Assembly (NCBI RefSeq): GCF_004193175.1 | Contig: NZ_SAUH01000001.1 | Span: 3,619,001-3,683,000 of the forward strand | Direction: 5' to 3' | From: Streptomyces sp. RFCAC02 | Lineage (GTDB): Bacteria > Actinomycetota > Actinomycetes > Streptomycetales > Streptomycetaceae | DNA: 64,000 nt | In this document: positions 1 through 9,616 of the stretch, in pieces | How the letters are laid out: the number at the start of each line of letters is the position of its first letter | Position numbering within the stretch: the stretch's first letter is position 1 | Position numbers and translations under genes: made by a program | The notes under the pieces: generated by a model | What the model was told of the DNA's origin: nothing | Seen by the model: the letters and a program-made list of their open reading frames with translations, nothing else | The model's database searches: none

Positions 1-10
1 ACCGCATACC

Positions 11-157
11 GCTCATCCAGAGGGGCAGAGGGAACGGCCCGTTGAAGCCCCGGCAACCCTTCCGCCGGTTCCGCGTTCGCACGCGGGGCGCCCGGTGGGG
101 AAGGTGCCAATTCCGTCCCGGGGCGAAGTCCGCCCGCGGGGAAGATGAGGAGAGGGG
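11..157 (+). promoter_or_regulatory. SAM-I (S-box) riboswitch upstream of thrC
   Basis: The leader carries the S-box core in order: CAGAGGGGCAGAGGGA near 18-33, GAAGCCCCGGCAACC near 44-58, GGTGCCAATTCC near 103-114, and a closing GAAGATGAGG at 141-150. The 5' strand CTCATC (12-17) is complementary to GATGAG (144-149), which closes helix P1. Only 18 bases separate P1 from the thrC ATG at 168, and I see no terminator hairpin between them. The purine-rich Shine-Dalgarno region (GAGGAG 147-152 and AGGGG 153-157) starts inside the 3' strand of P1. The sequence therefore suggests translational control, with SAM-stabilised P1 hiding part of the ribosome-binding site. The class assignment is by motif recognition. 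The mechanism is inferred. Confidence 0.85.
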
Positions 158-167
158 CCTCGCACCC

Positions 168-1457
168 ATGTCCGTGCTGACCGAATCCGATCAGTCACCC
201 GCCGCCACCGTCGATCTCGGACCCGCCGCGGCGCTGTCCTGCCGGGAGTGCGGGGAACGTTTCCCCCTCGCGCCCATCTTCGCGTGCTCCTCCTGTTTCG
301 GCCCCCTGGAGATCGCCTACGACCTCCCCACGGGGGACCCCGAGGGCCTGCGCCGCCGCATCGAGGCCGGGCCGAAGAACATCTGGCGCTACGCGCCGCT
401 GCTGCCCGTCCCCGCCGACGTGGCCGACAAGCCGAACCTCAACCCCGGCTTCACCCAGCTCATCAGGGCGGACCGGCTCGCCGCCGAGCTCGGCGTCACG
501 GGCGGCCTGTACGTGAAGGACGACTCGGGCAACCCGACGCACTCCTTCAAGGACCGCGTCGTCGCCCAGGCCCTGGAGGCCGCCCGCGCCTTCGGCTTCA
601 CCACGCTGTCCTGCTCCTCCACCGGCAACCTGGCGGGCGCCGTCGGCGCCGCCGCCGCGCGGGCCGGCCTGCGCTCCTGCGTCTTCATCCCGCACGACCT
701 GGAGGCGGGCAAGGTCGTCATGGCCGCGGTCTACGGCGGCCAGGTGGTCGCCATCGACGGCACCTACGACGACGTGAACCGTTTCTGCAGCGAGCTGATC
801 GGCGACCCGCTCGGCGAGGGCTGGGGCTTCGTCAACGTCAACCTGCGCCCGTACTACGGCGAGGGCTCGAAGACCCTGGCGTTCGAGATCTGCGAGCAGC
901 TCGGCTGGCGGCTGCCGGACCAGATCGTCATCCCCATCGCCTCGGGCTCGCAGCTCACCAAGATCGACAAGGGCCTCAAGGAGCTGATCGAGGTCGGACT
1001 CGTCGAGGACCGGCCGTACCGGATCTTCGGCGCCCAGGCCGAGGGCTGCTCCCCGGTGGCGCGCGCCTGGCGCGAGGGCCGCGACGTGGTGCGGCCGGTG
1101 AAGCCGGACACGATCGCCAAGTCCCTCGCCATCGGCAACCCGGCGGACGGCCCGTACGTCCTGGACATCGCCCGGCGCACGGGCGGGGCGGTCGAGTCCG
1201 TCACGGACGAGGAGATCGTCTCCGCCGTCAAGCTGCTGGCGCGGACCGAGGGCGTCTTCACGGAGACGGCGGGCGGCGTGACGCTGGGTGTGACCCGCAA
1301 GCTGATCGAGGCCGGCGTCCTCGACCCGGCGCTGACCACCGTCGTCGTGAACACCGGCGACGGCCTGAAGACCCTGGACGCGGTGGCGCCCACCACCGGT
1401 CCCACCGCGACCATCCGTCCGTCCCTGGACGCCTTCCGAGAGGCTGGCCTGGCATGA
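168..1457 (+). CDS. thrC: Threonine synthase
   Basis: PLP-dependent enzyme that converts O-phospho-L-homoserine to L-threonine, the last step of threonine synthesis in the cytosol. The 429-residue product starts with a rubredoxin-like CxxC pair (CREC at 25-28 and CSSC at 40-43). It then has the fold-type II lysine motif NPTHSFKDR with the probable PLP lysine at 128, and the phosphate-binding segment SCSSTGNLAG. I chose the ATG at 168 because it lies just downstream of the riboswitch and a purine-rich SD; an in-frame start at 42 would fall inside the riboswitch. The stop overlaps the start of the MoaD-like gene by 4 nt (ATGA), so the two are translationally coupled. Placement under a SAM riboswitch would link threonine flux to the methionine/SAM branch. 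Confidence 0.95.
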   Translation: MSVLTESDQSPAATVDLGPAAALSCRECGERFPLAPIFACSSCFGPLEIAYDLPTGDPEGLRRRIEAGPKNIWRYAPLLPVPADVADKPNLNPGFTQLIRADRLAAELGVTGGLYVKDDSGNPTHSFKDRVVAQALEAARAFGFTTLSCSSTGNLAGAVGAAAARAGLRSCVFIPHDLEAGKVVMAAVYGGQVVAIDGTYDDVNRFCSELIGDPLGEGWGFVNVNLRPYYGEGSKTLAFEICEQLGWRLPDQIVIPIASGSQLTKIDKGLKELIEVGLVEDRPYRIFGAQAEGCSPVARAWREGRDVVRPVKPDTIAKSLAIGNPADGPYVLDIARRTGGAVESVTDEEIVSAVKLLARTEGVFTETAGGVTLGVTRKLIEAGVLDPALTTVVVNTGDGLKTLDAVAPTTGPTATIRPSLDAFREAGLA

Positions 1458-1732
1458 GTGTCACCGTCCGTATCCCCACGATCCTCCGCACCTACACCGG
1501 CGGCCGGTCCGAGGTGCCCGCCGAGGGCGCGACGCTGCGCGAGGTGCTGTCCGACCTCGACCGCAGCCACAGCGGCATCGCCGGCCGGGTCTTGGACGAC
1601 GAGGGCAGGCTCCGCCGTTTCGTGAACGTGTACGTGAACGACGACGACGTCCGGTTCGCCGAGGGCCTGGACACGGCGACACCGGACGGCACGGGGATCT
1701 CGATCATCCCGGCCGTCGCCGGCGGCTGCTGA
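1454..1732 (+). CDS. MoaD/ThiS-family sulfur-carrier-like protein
   Basis: A 92-residue beta-grasp protein of the MoaD/ThiS/CysO type. It has an N-terminal VTVRIPTILR strand, a middle RFVNVYVNDDDVR segment and a hydrophobic ISIIPAVAGG C-terminus. Such proteins carry sulfur as a C-terminal thiocarboxylate for cofactor or cysteine synthesis after adenylation by an E1-like enzyme. Here the chain ends in GGC, with one cysteine beyond the diglycine, so the active end would need trimming or works differently. It overlaps thrC by 4 nt and shares its riboswitch-controlled transcript. A CysO-like role in cysteine formation is the likeliest reading, but no cysM or JAMM protease gene is adjacent. Confidence 0.85.
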   Translation: MSVTVRIPTILRTYTGGRSEVPAEGATLREVLSDLDRSHSGIAGRVLDDEGRLRRFVNVYVNDDDVRFAEGLDTATPDGTGISIIPAVAGGC

Positions 1733-1735
1733 ACC

Positions 1736-1756
1736 GGTCCGGTTTCCGACCGGACC
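1736..1756 (+). terminator. Hairpin directly after the thrC operon
   Basis: Perfect 8-bp inverted repeat GGTCCGGT (1736-1743) and ACCGGACC (1749-1756) with a 5-nt loop, four bases past the stop codon. There is no U-tract, as is usual for high-GC terminators. Confidence 0.5.
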
Positions 1757-1861
1757 GTGCCGGGCCGGCGTCCGGACGGCGATCGGGCGGTGTTCGCGGA
1801 CGTTCGGATCCGTTGGAAAAAGACCGGGTCGGCGCCCGGCGGATGTTCGTAAAAGTGTGCG

Positions 1862-1894
1862 ATCCGCCCCGGAACCTCGGGTTCCGGGGCGGAT
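1862..1894. terminator. Strong 15-bp hairpin between the thrC operon and cspA
   Basis: Perfect 15-bp inverted repeat (left arm 1862-1876, right arm 1880-1894) around a TCG loop. It probably completes termination of the thrC transcript ahead of the cold-shock gene. Confidence 0.7.
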
Positions 1895-2257
1895 TCGCGC
1901 GCGGGGGGCGCTAAAGTGGCCTGCGCTCCCCGTTGTCCCCCGTGTCACGCACACATGAATTCGCGACACATCCCGCGAATCTCCCGCCGAAAAGTCGTGC
2001 ACCAATTGTCGGGTTGGCACTTTTGGTGCCTGGCGGAATCTCCAACTATGGCCACCCGTACGGTATTTGCCCGGATCGCGGGTCCAAGAATTCTCCCTCG
2101 AATGGCCTGTTGCGCTGGGCGTCCGTCCCGATACATTCAGCGGCGGTCACGCGTTCCGGCGCACACCCCCTACGGCCGGGGGTGGGGTCTGACAGGTCTG
2201 ACCCGGGTCCGCGGAGTGCGGCCCCGTGAAAGGGCCGGCAAAATGGGGAGTTAGGAA
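1895..2257 (+). other. Gene-free leader region of the cold-shock gene
   Basis: About 360 bases, noticeably more AT-rich than the rest of the window, with no credible coding frame. It includes a short hairpin, GGCAC-TTTT-GGTGCC, near 2015-2031. A long structured 5' untranslated region is typical of cold-shock genes. I could not place a promoter with confidence. Confidence 0.4.
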
Positions 2258-2461
2258 ATGGCTCAGGGCACCGTCAAGTGGTTCAACGCGGAGAAGGGCT
2301 ACGGCTTCATCGCGGTAGACGGTGGTGCGGACGTCTTCGTGCACTACAGCGCGATCCAGATGGACGGCTACCGCACCCTTGAGGAAGGACAGCGGGTCGA
2401 GTTCGAGATCTCGCAGGGCCAGAAGGGGCCGCAGGCCGACATGGTCCGGGTGAGCGCCTGA
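2258..2461 (+). CDS. Cold-shock protein, CspA family
   Basis: A 67-residue single cold-shock domain, an OB fold that binds single-stranded RNA or DNA and acts as an RNA chaperone. The nucleic-acid-binding motifs are intact: RNP1 KGYGFI at 13-18 and RNP2 VFVHY at 26-30. Length and sequence match the SC/CspA-type proteins that are abundant in Streptomyces. The start ATG follows a GGGGAG-type ribosome-binding site around 2245. The gene stands alone between strong hairpins, with its own leader upstream. Confidence 0.95.
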   Translation: MAQGTVKWFNAEKGYGFIAVDGGADVFVHYSAIQMDGYRTLEEGQRVEFEISQGQKGPQADMVRVSA

Positions 2462-2490
2462 ACCGCCGGACGTTCCGCACGACGAGACGA

Positions 2491-2526
2491 CCAGGGTCCG
2501 CACCTCCCGGGGGGTGCGGACCCTGG
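2491..2526. terminator. Terminator hairpin after the cold-shock gene
   Basis: Perfect 14-bp stem (2491-2504 with 2513-2526) and an 8-nt loop, 30 bases past the stop and just before the groEL2 operator region. Confidence 0.75.
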
Positions 2527-2546
2527 CGCGTCACACGCCCGGGGGG

Positions 2547-2573
2547 TTTGCACTCGCCGGGGGAGAGTGCTAA
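2547..2573 (+). promoter_or_regulatory. CIRCE operator 1 of groEL2 (HrcA site)
   Basis: TTTGCACTC, a 9-nt spacer, then GAGTGCTAA. This fits the CIRCE consensus TTAGCACTC-N9-GAGTGCTAA with one or two changes in the left arm. HrcA represses groE genes through such sites. Confidence 0.85.
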
Positions 2574-2581
2574 TCATGGGG

Positions 2582-4364
<1,783 letters not shown>

Positions 4365-4390
4365 GTCCCGCCACCGCACCACCGCACATC

Positions 4391-4441
4391 CCGGGAGCCC
4401 GGCCCCGGCGGTCATCGGACCGCCCGGGGCCGGGCTCCCGG
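4391..4441. terminator. Bidirectional terminator between groEL2 and the APH-like kinase
   Basis: Near-perfect stem of about 23 bp (4391-4413 with 4418-4441, one bulged G) and an ATCG loop. It sits between two convergent genes and can serve both. Confidence 0.85.
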
Positions 4442-4455
4442 CGTTGCCGGCGGGC

Positions 4456-5436
4456 TCAGGAGCCGGTGCCGGCGAAGTCGGCCAGCACGTCGAGAGCGGC
4501 CGTCAGATGGGGCGTCACCCGCTCCACGGTGTACGCCGTCCGCTCGGGCGGGTACGCGCGGGGGACGCTCTCGACCAGCATGATCAGGTAGAGGTAGGCG
4601 CGGTAGAACGCCATCCGGGCGCGCGCCGGGGCGTCGAAGTCCGTGCGGCCGCCCTCGGACGCGTACCCCGCGATGAGGGCGTCGTCGGGCTCGGGCGCGG
4701 ACAGCAGCGTGAGGGACGCGAACTCGGCCAGCGGATCGCCCCAGAACATCCGCTCACCGTCGATGAGACCGCTCAGCCCCTCCCCGTCCAGCAGGATGTT
4801 GCCCTCCCACAGGTCGAAGTGGACGAGCGCCGGCACCGTGACCTCCGCGAGCGCCGGCGAGGCCGCCGCCGCCAGCTCCCGCACCCGGTCGGTGGCCACG
4901 GGGAGCGGCGCGTCGTAGCGGTCCGCGTCGGCCAGCAGCGCCGCCAGCATGCCGCCGAACGTCCCCGTCCAGTCCGCCGCCGCGGGAACGGCACCGCCCG
5001 GGTAGCCCCAGCGGCTGCCGGTGACGGCGTGCAGCCGGGCCACGGCTGCGCCCAGCTCGTACCGCAGACGCGGGCGGAGCGCGGCCGGTACGGGCGCCGG
5101 CGCGTCGTCCGGCCGGAACCACGGCGCGCCGGGCAGCTCCGTCATCAGCAGGTGGTCGTCGTCGGCCGACACGACGCGCGGCACGGTCGCCGCGCCGTGC
5201 GCCGCCGCCTCGCGGAAGAAGACGGCCTCGGCCGCGATGAGCCCGTCCTCGTACGTCATGCGCGGCCGGTGGGGCGCGGGCGGTCGCTTCAGGACGAGGC
5301 GGGTGCCGTCGGCCAGGCGTATGCGGTGGACCGTGTTGTACGTGCCGCCGCCGAGCGGCTCGTACGCGGCCACGGACTCCGGGTCGATGCCCGCCGCGGC
5401 CAGGACGGGCGGCGGGACGTGCGTCGGCTCAGGCAT
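4456..5436 (-). CDS. APH-fold sugar kinase overlapping murQ
   Basis: A 326-residue protein kinase-like (APH/choline/fructosamine kinase family) enzyme. The catalytic loop HFDLWEGN lies at 206-213 and the metal-binding IDGE at 225-228. The glycine-rich loop LGGGTYNTVHRI is near 28-39, with the ATP-binding lysine in LVLK around 50. Start ATG 5436 lies 8 nt inside the end of murQ, so the pair is translationally coupled. MurQ needs MurNAc 6-phosphate, and some APH-fold enzymes (AmgK) phosphorylate MurNAc, so this may supply the substrate; that role is inferred. Fructosamine kinase is the main alternative. Confidence 0.75.
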   Translation of the reverse strand: MPEPTHVPPPVLAAAGIDPESVAAYEPLGGGTYNTVHRIRLADGTRLVLKRPPAPHRPRMTYEDGLIAAEAVFFREAAAHGAATVPRVVSADDDHLLMTELPGAPWFRPDDAPAPVPAALRPRLRYELGAAVARLHAVTGSRWGYPGGAVPAAADWTGTFGGMLAALLADADRYDAPLPVATDRVRELAAAASPALAEVTVPALVHFDLWEGNILLDGEGLSGLIDGERMFWGDPLAEFASLTLLSAPEPDDALIAGYASEGGRTDFDAPARARMAFYRAYLYLIMLVESVPRAYPPERTAYTVERVTPHLTAALDVLADFAGTGS

Positions 5437-6340
5437 GGGCGGCCGCCTTGAGCGCGGCCCGCAGGTGGCCGTGCGCCTGGGTGAGGAGCCGGTCGGCCGT
5501 GCCGGCGTCCACGTCGCCCAGGATGGTGAGGATGGCGTTCTTGACCTCGCCGTCGGTGGCGCCGAGGGCCTGCTCGACCTCCTCGGGCGGGGCGCCGGTG
5601 GCGAGCTGGACGATGCGGCGGGAGCGGGCACGCAGCTTCTCGTTGGACGCGCGCACGTCGACCATCAGGTTCCCGTAGGTCTTGCCGAGGCGGATCATGC
5701 TGACGGTCGAGATCATGTTGAGGACGAGCTTCTGGGCGGTGCCGGCCTTCAGCCGGGTGGAGCCCGCGATCAGCTCGGGGCCGGTGACGACCTCGATGCC
5801 GTGCTCGGCCGCCGCGGCCAGCGGGGAGCCCGCGTTGCACGCCAGGCCGATCGTGAGGGCGCCGCGGGCCCGGGCGTGCGTGACGGCGCCGACCGCGTAC
5901 GGGGTGCGGCCGGACGCGGACACGCCGACGACCGCGTCGTCAGCCGTCAGGCCGACGGCGTCCAGGTCGGCGGCGGCCAGCTCGGCGCTGTCCTCGGCGC
6001 CCTCGACCGCCGCCACCATCGCGGCCGGGCCGCCGGCGATGAGGCCGACGACCTCGCCGGGCGCGGTGTTGAACGTGGGCGGGCACTCGCTGGCGTCGAG
6101 CACACCGAGCCGGCCGGCCGTGCCGGCGCCCAGGTAGAGCAGGCGGCCGCCGCGCGCCATGCGGTCGGCGACGGCGTCGATGGCGTCGGCGATCCGGGGG
6201 AGCTGACCGGCCACGGCGGCCGGGACGCGGGCGTCCTCGGCGTGCATCAGGCGGACGATGTCGAGGGTGGGCTGCCGGTCGATGTCGGCCAGTTCCGGAC
6301 GGTACGCCTCGGTGGTCAGCGTCTCGAAGTCGGTGGACAT
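5429..6340 (-). CDS. murQ: N-acetylmuramic acid 6-phosphate etherase
   Basis: Cleaves the lactyl ether of MurNAc 6-phosphate to give GlcNAc 6-phosphate and D-lactate in cell-wall recycling. The 303-residue protein has the SIS fold. It shows the GAGTAGRLGVLDASECPPTF signature with the catalytic glutamate at 85, a second acidic segment EGAED near 113-117, and the C-terminal block GSTRLKAGTAQK. It lies between an RpiR-type regulator (71 nt upstream) and a coupled kinase, all on the same strand, forming a recycling operon. Confidence 0.95.
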   Translation of the reverse strand: MSTDFETLTTEAYRPELADIDRQPTLDIVRLMHAEDARVPAAVAGQLPRIADAIDAVADRMARGGRLLYLGAGTAGRLGVLDASECPPTFNTAPGEVVGLIAGGPAAMVAAVEGAEDSAELAAADLDAVGLTADDAVVGVSASGRTPYAVGAVTHARARGALTIGLACNAGSPLAAAAEHGIEVVTGPELIAGSTRLKAGTAQKLVLNMISTVSMIRLGKTYGNLMVDVRASNEKLRARSRRIVQLATGAPPEEVEQALGATDGEVKNAILTILGDVDAGTADRLLTQAHGHLRAALKAAAHA

Positions 6341-6410
6341 GAAGGAGCGGCTCTCTCCTGGGCGATGGTGCGGGTGGTGTGGGGGGACGTGACCGGGCAG
6401 GGCGGCCCGG

Positions 6411-7355
6411 TCAGCGTTCGCGGGGGGCGTGCCGGTGGGCCAGGGCCTCGTAGCTCGCGTGCAGGGCGGGCGCGGCCGACTCGTAGGTGCGCTGCGCGAC
6501 GCCGATGAACAGGCAGTCGACGACGAGGAGCTGGCTCGTCCGGCTCGACATGGCGGCCGGCCGCAGCTCGCTCTCCCTGGCCGTGGACGTGGTCAGGACG
6601 TGGTCGGCGTACTGGGTGACGACGGAGTCGGGCCGCCCGGTGATCGCCACGGTCGTCGCCCCGCGGTCGAACGCGACCTGGAGCGGCTCGATGACGTCGA
6701 CCGTGCTCCCGGAATGGGTGACGGCGACGGCCACGTCCCCGGTGCGGAGCTGCACCGCGCCCGTGACGGCGAGGTGCGGGTCGGCGTGGGCGTGGGCCAC
6801 GAGCCCGATGCGCAGGAGCTTCTGCGCGAGGTCCTGGGCGACGAGCGAGGACGCGCCGGCGCCGTACACGTCGACGCGGCGGGCGGCGGCCAGGGCGCCG
6901 ACGGCCGCTTCGAGCTGGGCCACGTCCAGGGCGCCCGCGGTGTCGGTGAGGGTCTGGCGCTCGTCCTGCGCGAGCTTGGCGACGACGTCGCCGAGCGGGT
7001 CGTCGACGGAGATGTCGGCCGTGACGGCGGGGGCGGCGCCGGACGCCTGCTGCGCGGCGAGGCCGGCGAGGGCGAGGCGCAGGTCGCGGTAGCCCGGGTA
7101 GCCGAGGAGGCGGGCCGTGCGGACGACGGTGGCCTCGCTGGTGCCGGTGCGCTCGGCGAGGCCGGTCACGGTGAGGGCGGCGCAGCCCGCGGGGTCGCCG
7201 GCGACCGTCTCGGCGACGCGCTGCATGGAGCGGGTCATGGACGGGGCCATGGTGCGGACCTTGGCGGCGAGCGCGCCCGGTTCGGGCGGCGCGGGGCGGG
7301 GCGCGACGGGGACGGGCCGCGGGCGGCCGGCCCGGCGGGCGAAATTTTCCTTCAT
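6411..7355 (-). CDS. MurR/RpiR-family regulator with SIS domain
   Basis: Transcription factor of 314 residues. It has an N-terminal RpiR helix-turn-helix (LAERTGTSEATVVRTARLLGYPGYRDLR) and a C-terminal SIS sugar-phosphate-binding domain (VDVYGAGASS and later VTHSGSTVDVIEPL). It is the expected sensor of MurNAc 6-phosphate or a related sugar phosphate for murQ, which follows it. The ATG at 7355 is preferred because a GAGGA ribosome-binding site lies just upstream; an in-frame ATG at 7379 sits inside a palindrome and lacks a site. The gene probably regulates itself through the adjacent inverted repeats. Confidence 0.9.
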   Translation of the reverse strand: MKENFARRAGRPRPVPVAPRPAPPEPGALAAKVRTMAPSMTRSMQRVAETVAGDPAGCAALTVTGLAERTGTSEATVVRTARLLGYPGYRDLRLALAGLAAQQASGAAPAVTADISVDDPLGDVVAKLAQDERQTLTDTAGALDVAQLEAAVGALAAARRVDVYGAGASSLVAQDLAQKLLRIGLVAHAHADPHLAVTGAVQLRTGDVAVAVTHSGSTVDVIEPLQVAFDRGATTVAITGRPDSVVTQYADHVLTTSTARESELRPAAMSSRTSQLLVVDCLFIGVAQRTYESAAPALHASYEALAHRHAPRER

Positions 7356-7367
7356 CGCATTCCTCAC

Positions 7368-7385
7368 ATGTTGAAACATATTTTC
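7368..7385. promoter_or_regulatory. Candidate operator of the RpiR/murQ operon
   Basis: ATGTT-GA-AACAT (7368-7379) is a perfect inverted repeat. It overlaps GAAA-N5-TTTC (7373-7385), a half-site style common for MurR/RpiR proteins. This lies just upstream of the regulator start in an AT-rich patch. Function is inferred. Confidence 0.5.
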
Positions 7386-7489
7386 GATGCCGATGGGCCG
7401 TCAAGGCCCCGAAGGAGTGGTGCCGTCGTGCCGGTGGACGGGACGTCCGGGCCGTACCCGGAGCGGGTTCCCCGCCGTTCTCTGGTGCA

Positions 7490-7861
7490 ATGGTCGGCAT
7501 GGACGAGCCGACAACGGAAGAGGCCGTCCAGCGCGGCCGCGCCCTGGTGCTGGCCGATCTGGCGGCGGACGGGCTGGCGGGACCCGACGAGGTCTCCCGG
7601 CTGGAGGAGGCGGTGTCGCACCGCCGGTGGTGGGCCGGCGAGTGGCCGCGCGGCGCGGTGTTCGTGCCCGGGCTGCTGGCCCAGGACATGCAGGACGCCC
7701 TGCTGGAGACCCACGGCCCGTGGCCCCGCTGCCCGTACTGCGCCGACGAGCCGCACCCGCTGGACGTCGAGCCCGAGCTGGGCGAGGACCCCCACTGGGT
7801 CTGCGGCCGCACCGGGCGCGCCGCCGCGCCGGTCGGCTCGCTCGCCTCGGCCCGGCGGTGA
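7490..7861 (+). CDS. Hypothetical protein with a possible zinc-binding pair
   Basis: A 123-residue acidic protein of unknown function. The C-terminal half has CPYC followed about 25 residues later by HWVC, a spacing that could bind zinc. There is no signal peptide or membrane segment. Start is ATG 7490 or ATG 7499; neither has a clear ribosome-binding site. It is followed 7 nt later by the DUF4031 gene, so the two likely form a small operon divergent from the murQ operon. Confidence 0.65.
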   Translation: MVGMDEPTTEEAVQRGRALVLADLAADGLAGPDEVSRLEEAVSHRRWWAGEWPRGAVFVPGLLAQDMQDALLETHGPWPRCPYCADEPHPLDVEPELGEDPHWVCGRTGRAAAPVGSLASARR

Positions 7862-7868
7862 GCGCCGG

Positions 7869-8159
7869 ATGACCGTCTACATCGACCCGCCCGCCTGGCC
7901 GGGCCACGGGCGGCTGTGGTCCCACCTGGTGAGCGACGTGTCGTACGACGAGCTGCACGCGTTCGCGGCGCGGCTCGGCTCGCCGCCCCGCGCGTTCGAG
8001 CGGGACCACTACGACGTCCCGGCCGAGCGGTACGCCGACGCGCTGCGCCTCGGCGCCGTCCCGGTCCGCTCCCGCGAACTGGTCGAACGCCTGTACGCGG
8101 CGGGCCTGCGCCGCCGCAAGAGCGGCACCCGGCCGGGTGGCAGGGGGAGCGGGCCGTAG
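7869..8159 (+). CDS. DUF4031 family protein
   Basis: A 96-residue cytosolic protein. The start MTVYIDPPAWPGHGRLWSHL and the middle FERDHYDVPAERY are characteristic of the small uncharacterised DUF4031 family, found widely in actinobacteria. No catalytic function is established. The tail is basic and glycine-rich. It follows the preceding small gene by 7 nt. Confidence 0.8.
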   Translation: MTVYIDPPAWPGHGRLWSHLVSDVSYDELHAFAARLGSPPRAFERDHYDVPAERYADALRLGAVPVRSRELVERLYAAGLRRRKSGTRPGGRGSGP

Positions 8160-8311
8160 CACGTCAGCGCTGGTCCGGGACCGCGACACCCGGCTCACCG
8201 GCGGGCGCGCGGAGCGATGGGCGGCGTGTCCGGGGCGGACACCGCCAGGCGTTCATGTGAATGTCATCCCGGCTGGGAATGCGGGAGCGGCGACGCGGTG
8301 TTCCGTCCCCC

Positions 8312-9616
8312 GTGTCCGACACCTCCGCACGCAACGCCCCCACGCCGTCAGCGCCGCCGTCCGCCGCACCCGCGGCGCGCGGCCGGCTGCCGTTCGCCGT
8401 CCATGTGCTCGGTGCCGCCGTCTTCGCGCTCGGCACGAGCGAGTTCATGCTGTCCGGCCTGCTGCCCGAGGTCGCCGGCGACCTCGACGTCTCCATACCG
8501 ACCGCCGGGCTGCTGATCTCGGCGTTCGCCATCGGCATGGTCGTCGGCGCGCCGCTGCTCGCCGTCGCCACCCGGCGGCTGCCGAAGCGGCTGACGCTCG
8601 CCGGACTGCTCGCCGTCTTCGCGCTCGGCCATGTCGTCGGCGCCCTCGCGCCCGGCTACGCCCTGCTGTTCGCCTGCCGTGTCGTCAGCGCGCTCGCGTG
8701 CGCCGGCTTCTGGGCGGTCGGCGCGGCCGTCGTCGTCTCGCTGGTCCCCGAGGAGGCCCGCGCGCGGGCCATGGCCGTCGTCATCGGCGGCCTCAGCGTC
8801 GCCAACGTCACCGGCGTCCCCGGCGGCGCGGCCCTCGGGCAGACGCTGGGCTGGCGCGCCGCGTTCTGGACCGTCGGCGCCCTGGCCGTCATCGGGCTGG
8901 TGGGCGTCCTGCTGTTCGTGCCGGCGACCCCGGCCGCGCCCGAGGGCGAACGCACGTCGCTCCGGGACGAGGTCCGCGTCTACCGCGACCTGCGGGTGTG
9001 GCTCGCGATCGGCACCACGGCGCTGATGGCGGCCGGCACGTTCTGCTTCTTCTCCTACCTCGCCCCGCTGCTGACCGACGTCTCCGGGCTCGACGAGGAC
9101 TGGGTGCCGCTCGTGCTCGTGCTGTACGGCGTGGGCGCGTTCACCGGGACGCTGCTCGGTGGGCGGCTGGCGGACGCGCACATGTTCGGCACCCTGTACA
9201 CCGGGCTGCTCGCGTCCGCCGCCGTGCTGGTGGCCGTCGCCGTCACCGCCGAATCGGCCGTCGCGGTGGCCGTGCTGTCCGGGCTGCTCGGGATCGCCAC
9301 GTTCCTGTGCGCGCCTGGCCTGAACACCCGCATCCTGAACGTGGCCGGGGCGGCCGCGCCCACGCTGGCCGGCGCCACGACCACCTCCGCGTTCAACACC
9401 GGCAACACGCTCGGCCCGTGGGCCGGCGGTGTCGTCATCGACGCGGGACTCGGCTACACGTGGACGGCGTGGCTCGGCGCCCTGTTGCTCCTGATGGCGT
9501 TCACCGGGGCGTGGCTCCAGGCGCGGACGTCCGGCGACGGTCGCGGCGCGGCGGTCGCGGACGAGGCCGGGCGGCCGGTCAGGCGGTCAGAAGCTGCAGC
9601 TCACCCCGCAGATTGA
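8312..9616 (+). CDS. MFS efflux transporter, AraJ/CmlR-like
   Basis: Inner-membrane proton-driven exporter of about 434 residues with 12 predicted membrane segments. The family signature FALGTSEFMLSGLLPEVAGDL sits in the first helix, and GWRAAFWTVG before helix 6. It resembles the Cmx/CmrA-type chloramphenicol exporters and AraJ-like proteins, but the substrate cannot be read from sequence. I chose the GTG at 8312 because an upstream ATG (8261) adds a basic, poorly conserved leader; this is uncertain. Its 3' end overlaps the convergent HD-domain gene by 38 bp. Confidence 0.85.
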   Translation: MSDTSARNAPTPSAPPSAAPAARGRLPFAVHVLGAAVFALGTSEFMLSGLLPEVAGDLDVSIPTAGLLISAFAIGMVVGAPLLAVATRRLPKRLTLAGLLAVFALGHVVGALAPGYALLFACRVVSALACAGFWAVGAAVVVSLVPEEARARAMAVVIGGLSVANVTGVPGGAALGQTLGWRAAFWTVGALAVIGLVGVLLFVPATPAAPEGERTSLRDEVRVYRDLRVWLAIGTTALMAAGTFCFFSYLAPLLTDVSGLDEDWVPLVLVLYGVGAFTGTLLGGRLADAHMFGTLYTGLLASAAVLVAVAVTAESAVAVAVLSGLLGIATFLCAPGLNTRILNVAGAAAPTLAGATTTSAFNTGNTLGPWAGGVVIDAGLGYTWTAWLGALLLLMAFTGAWLQARTSGDGRGAAVADEAGRPVRRSEAAAHPAD

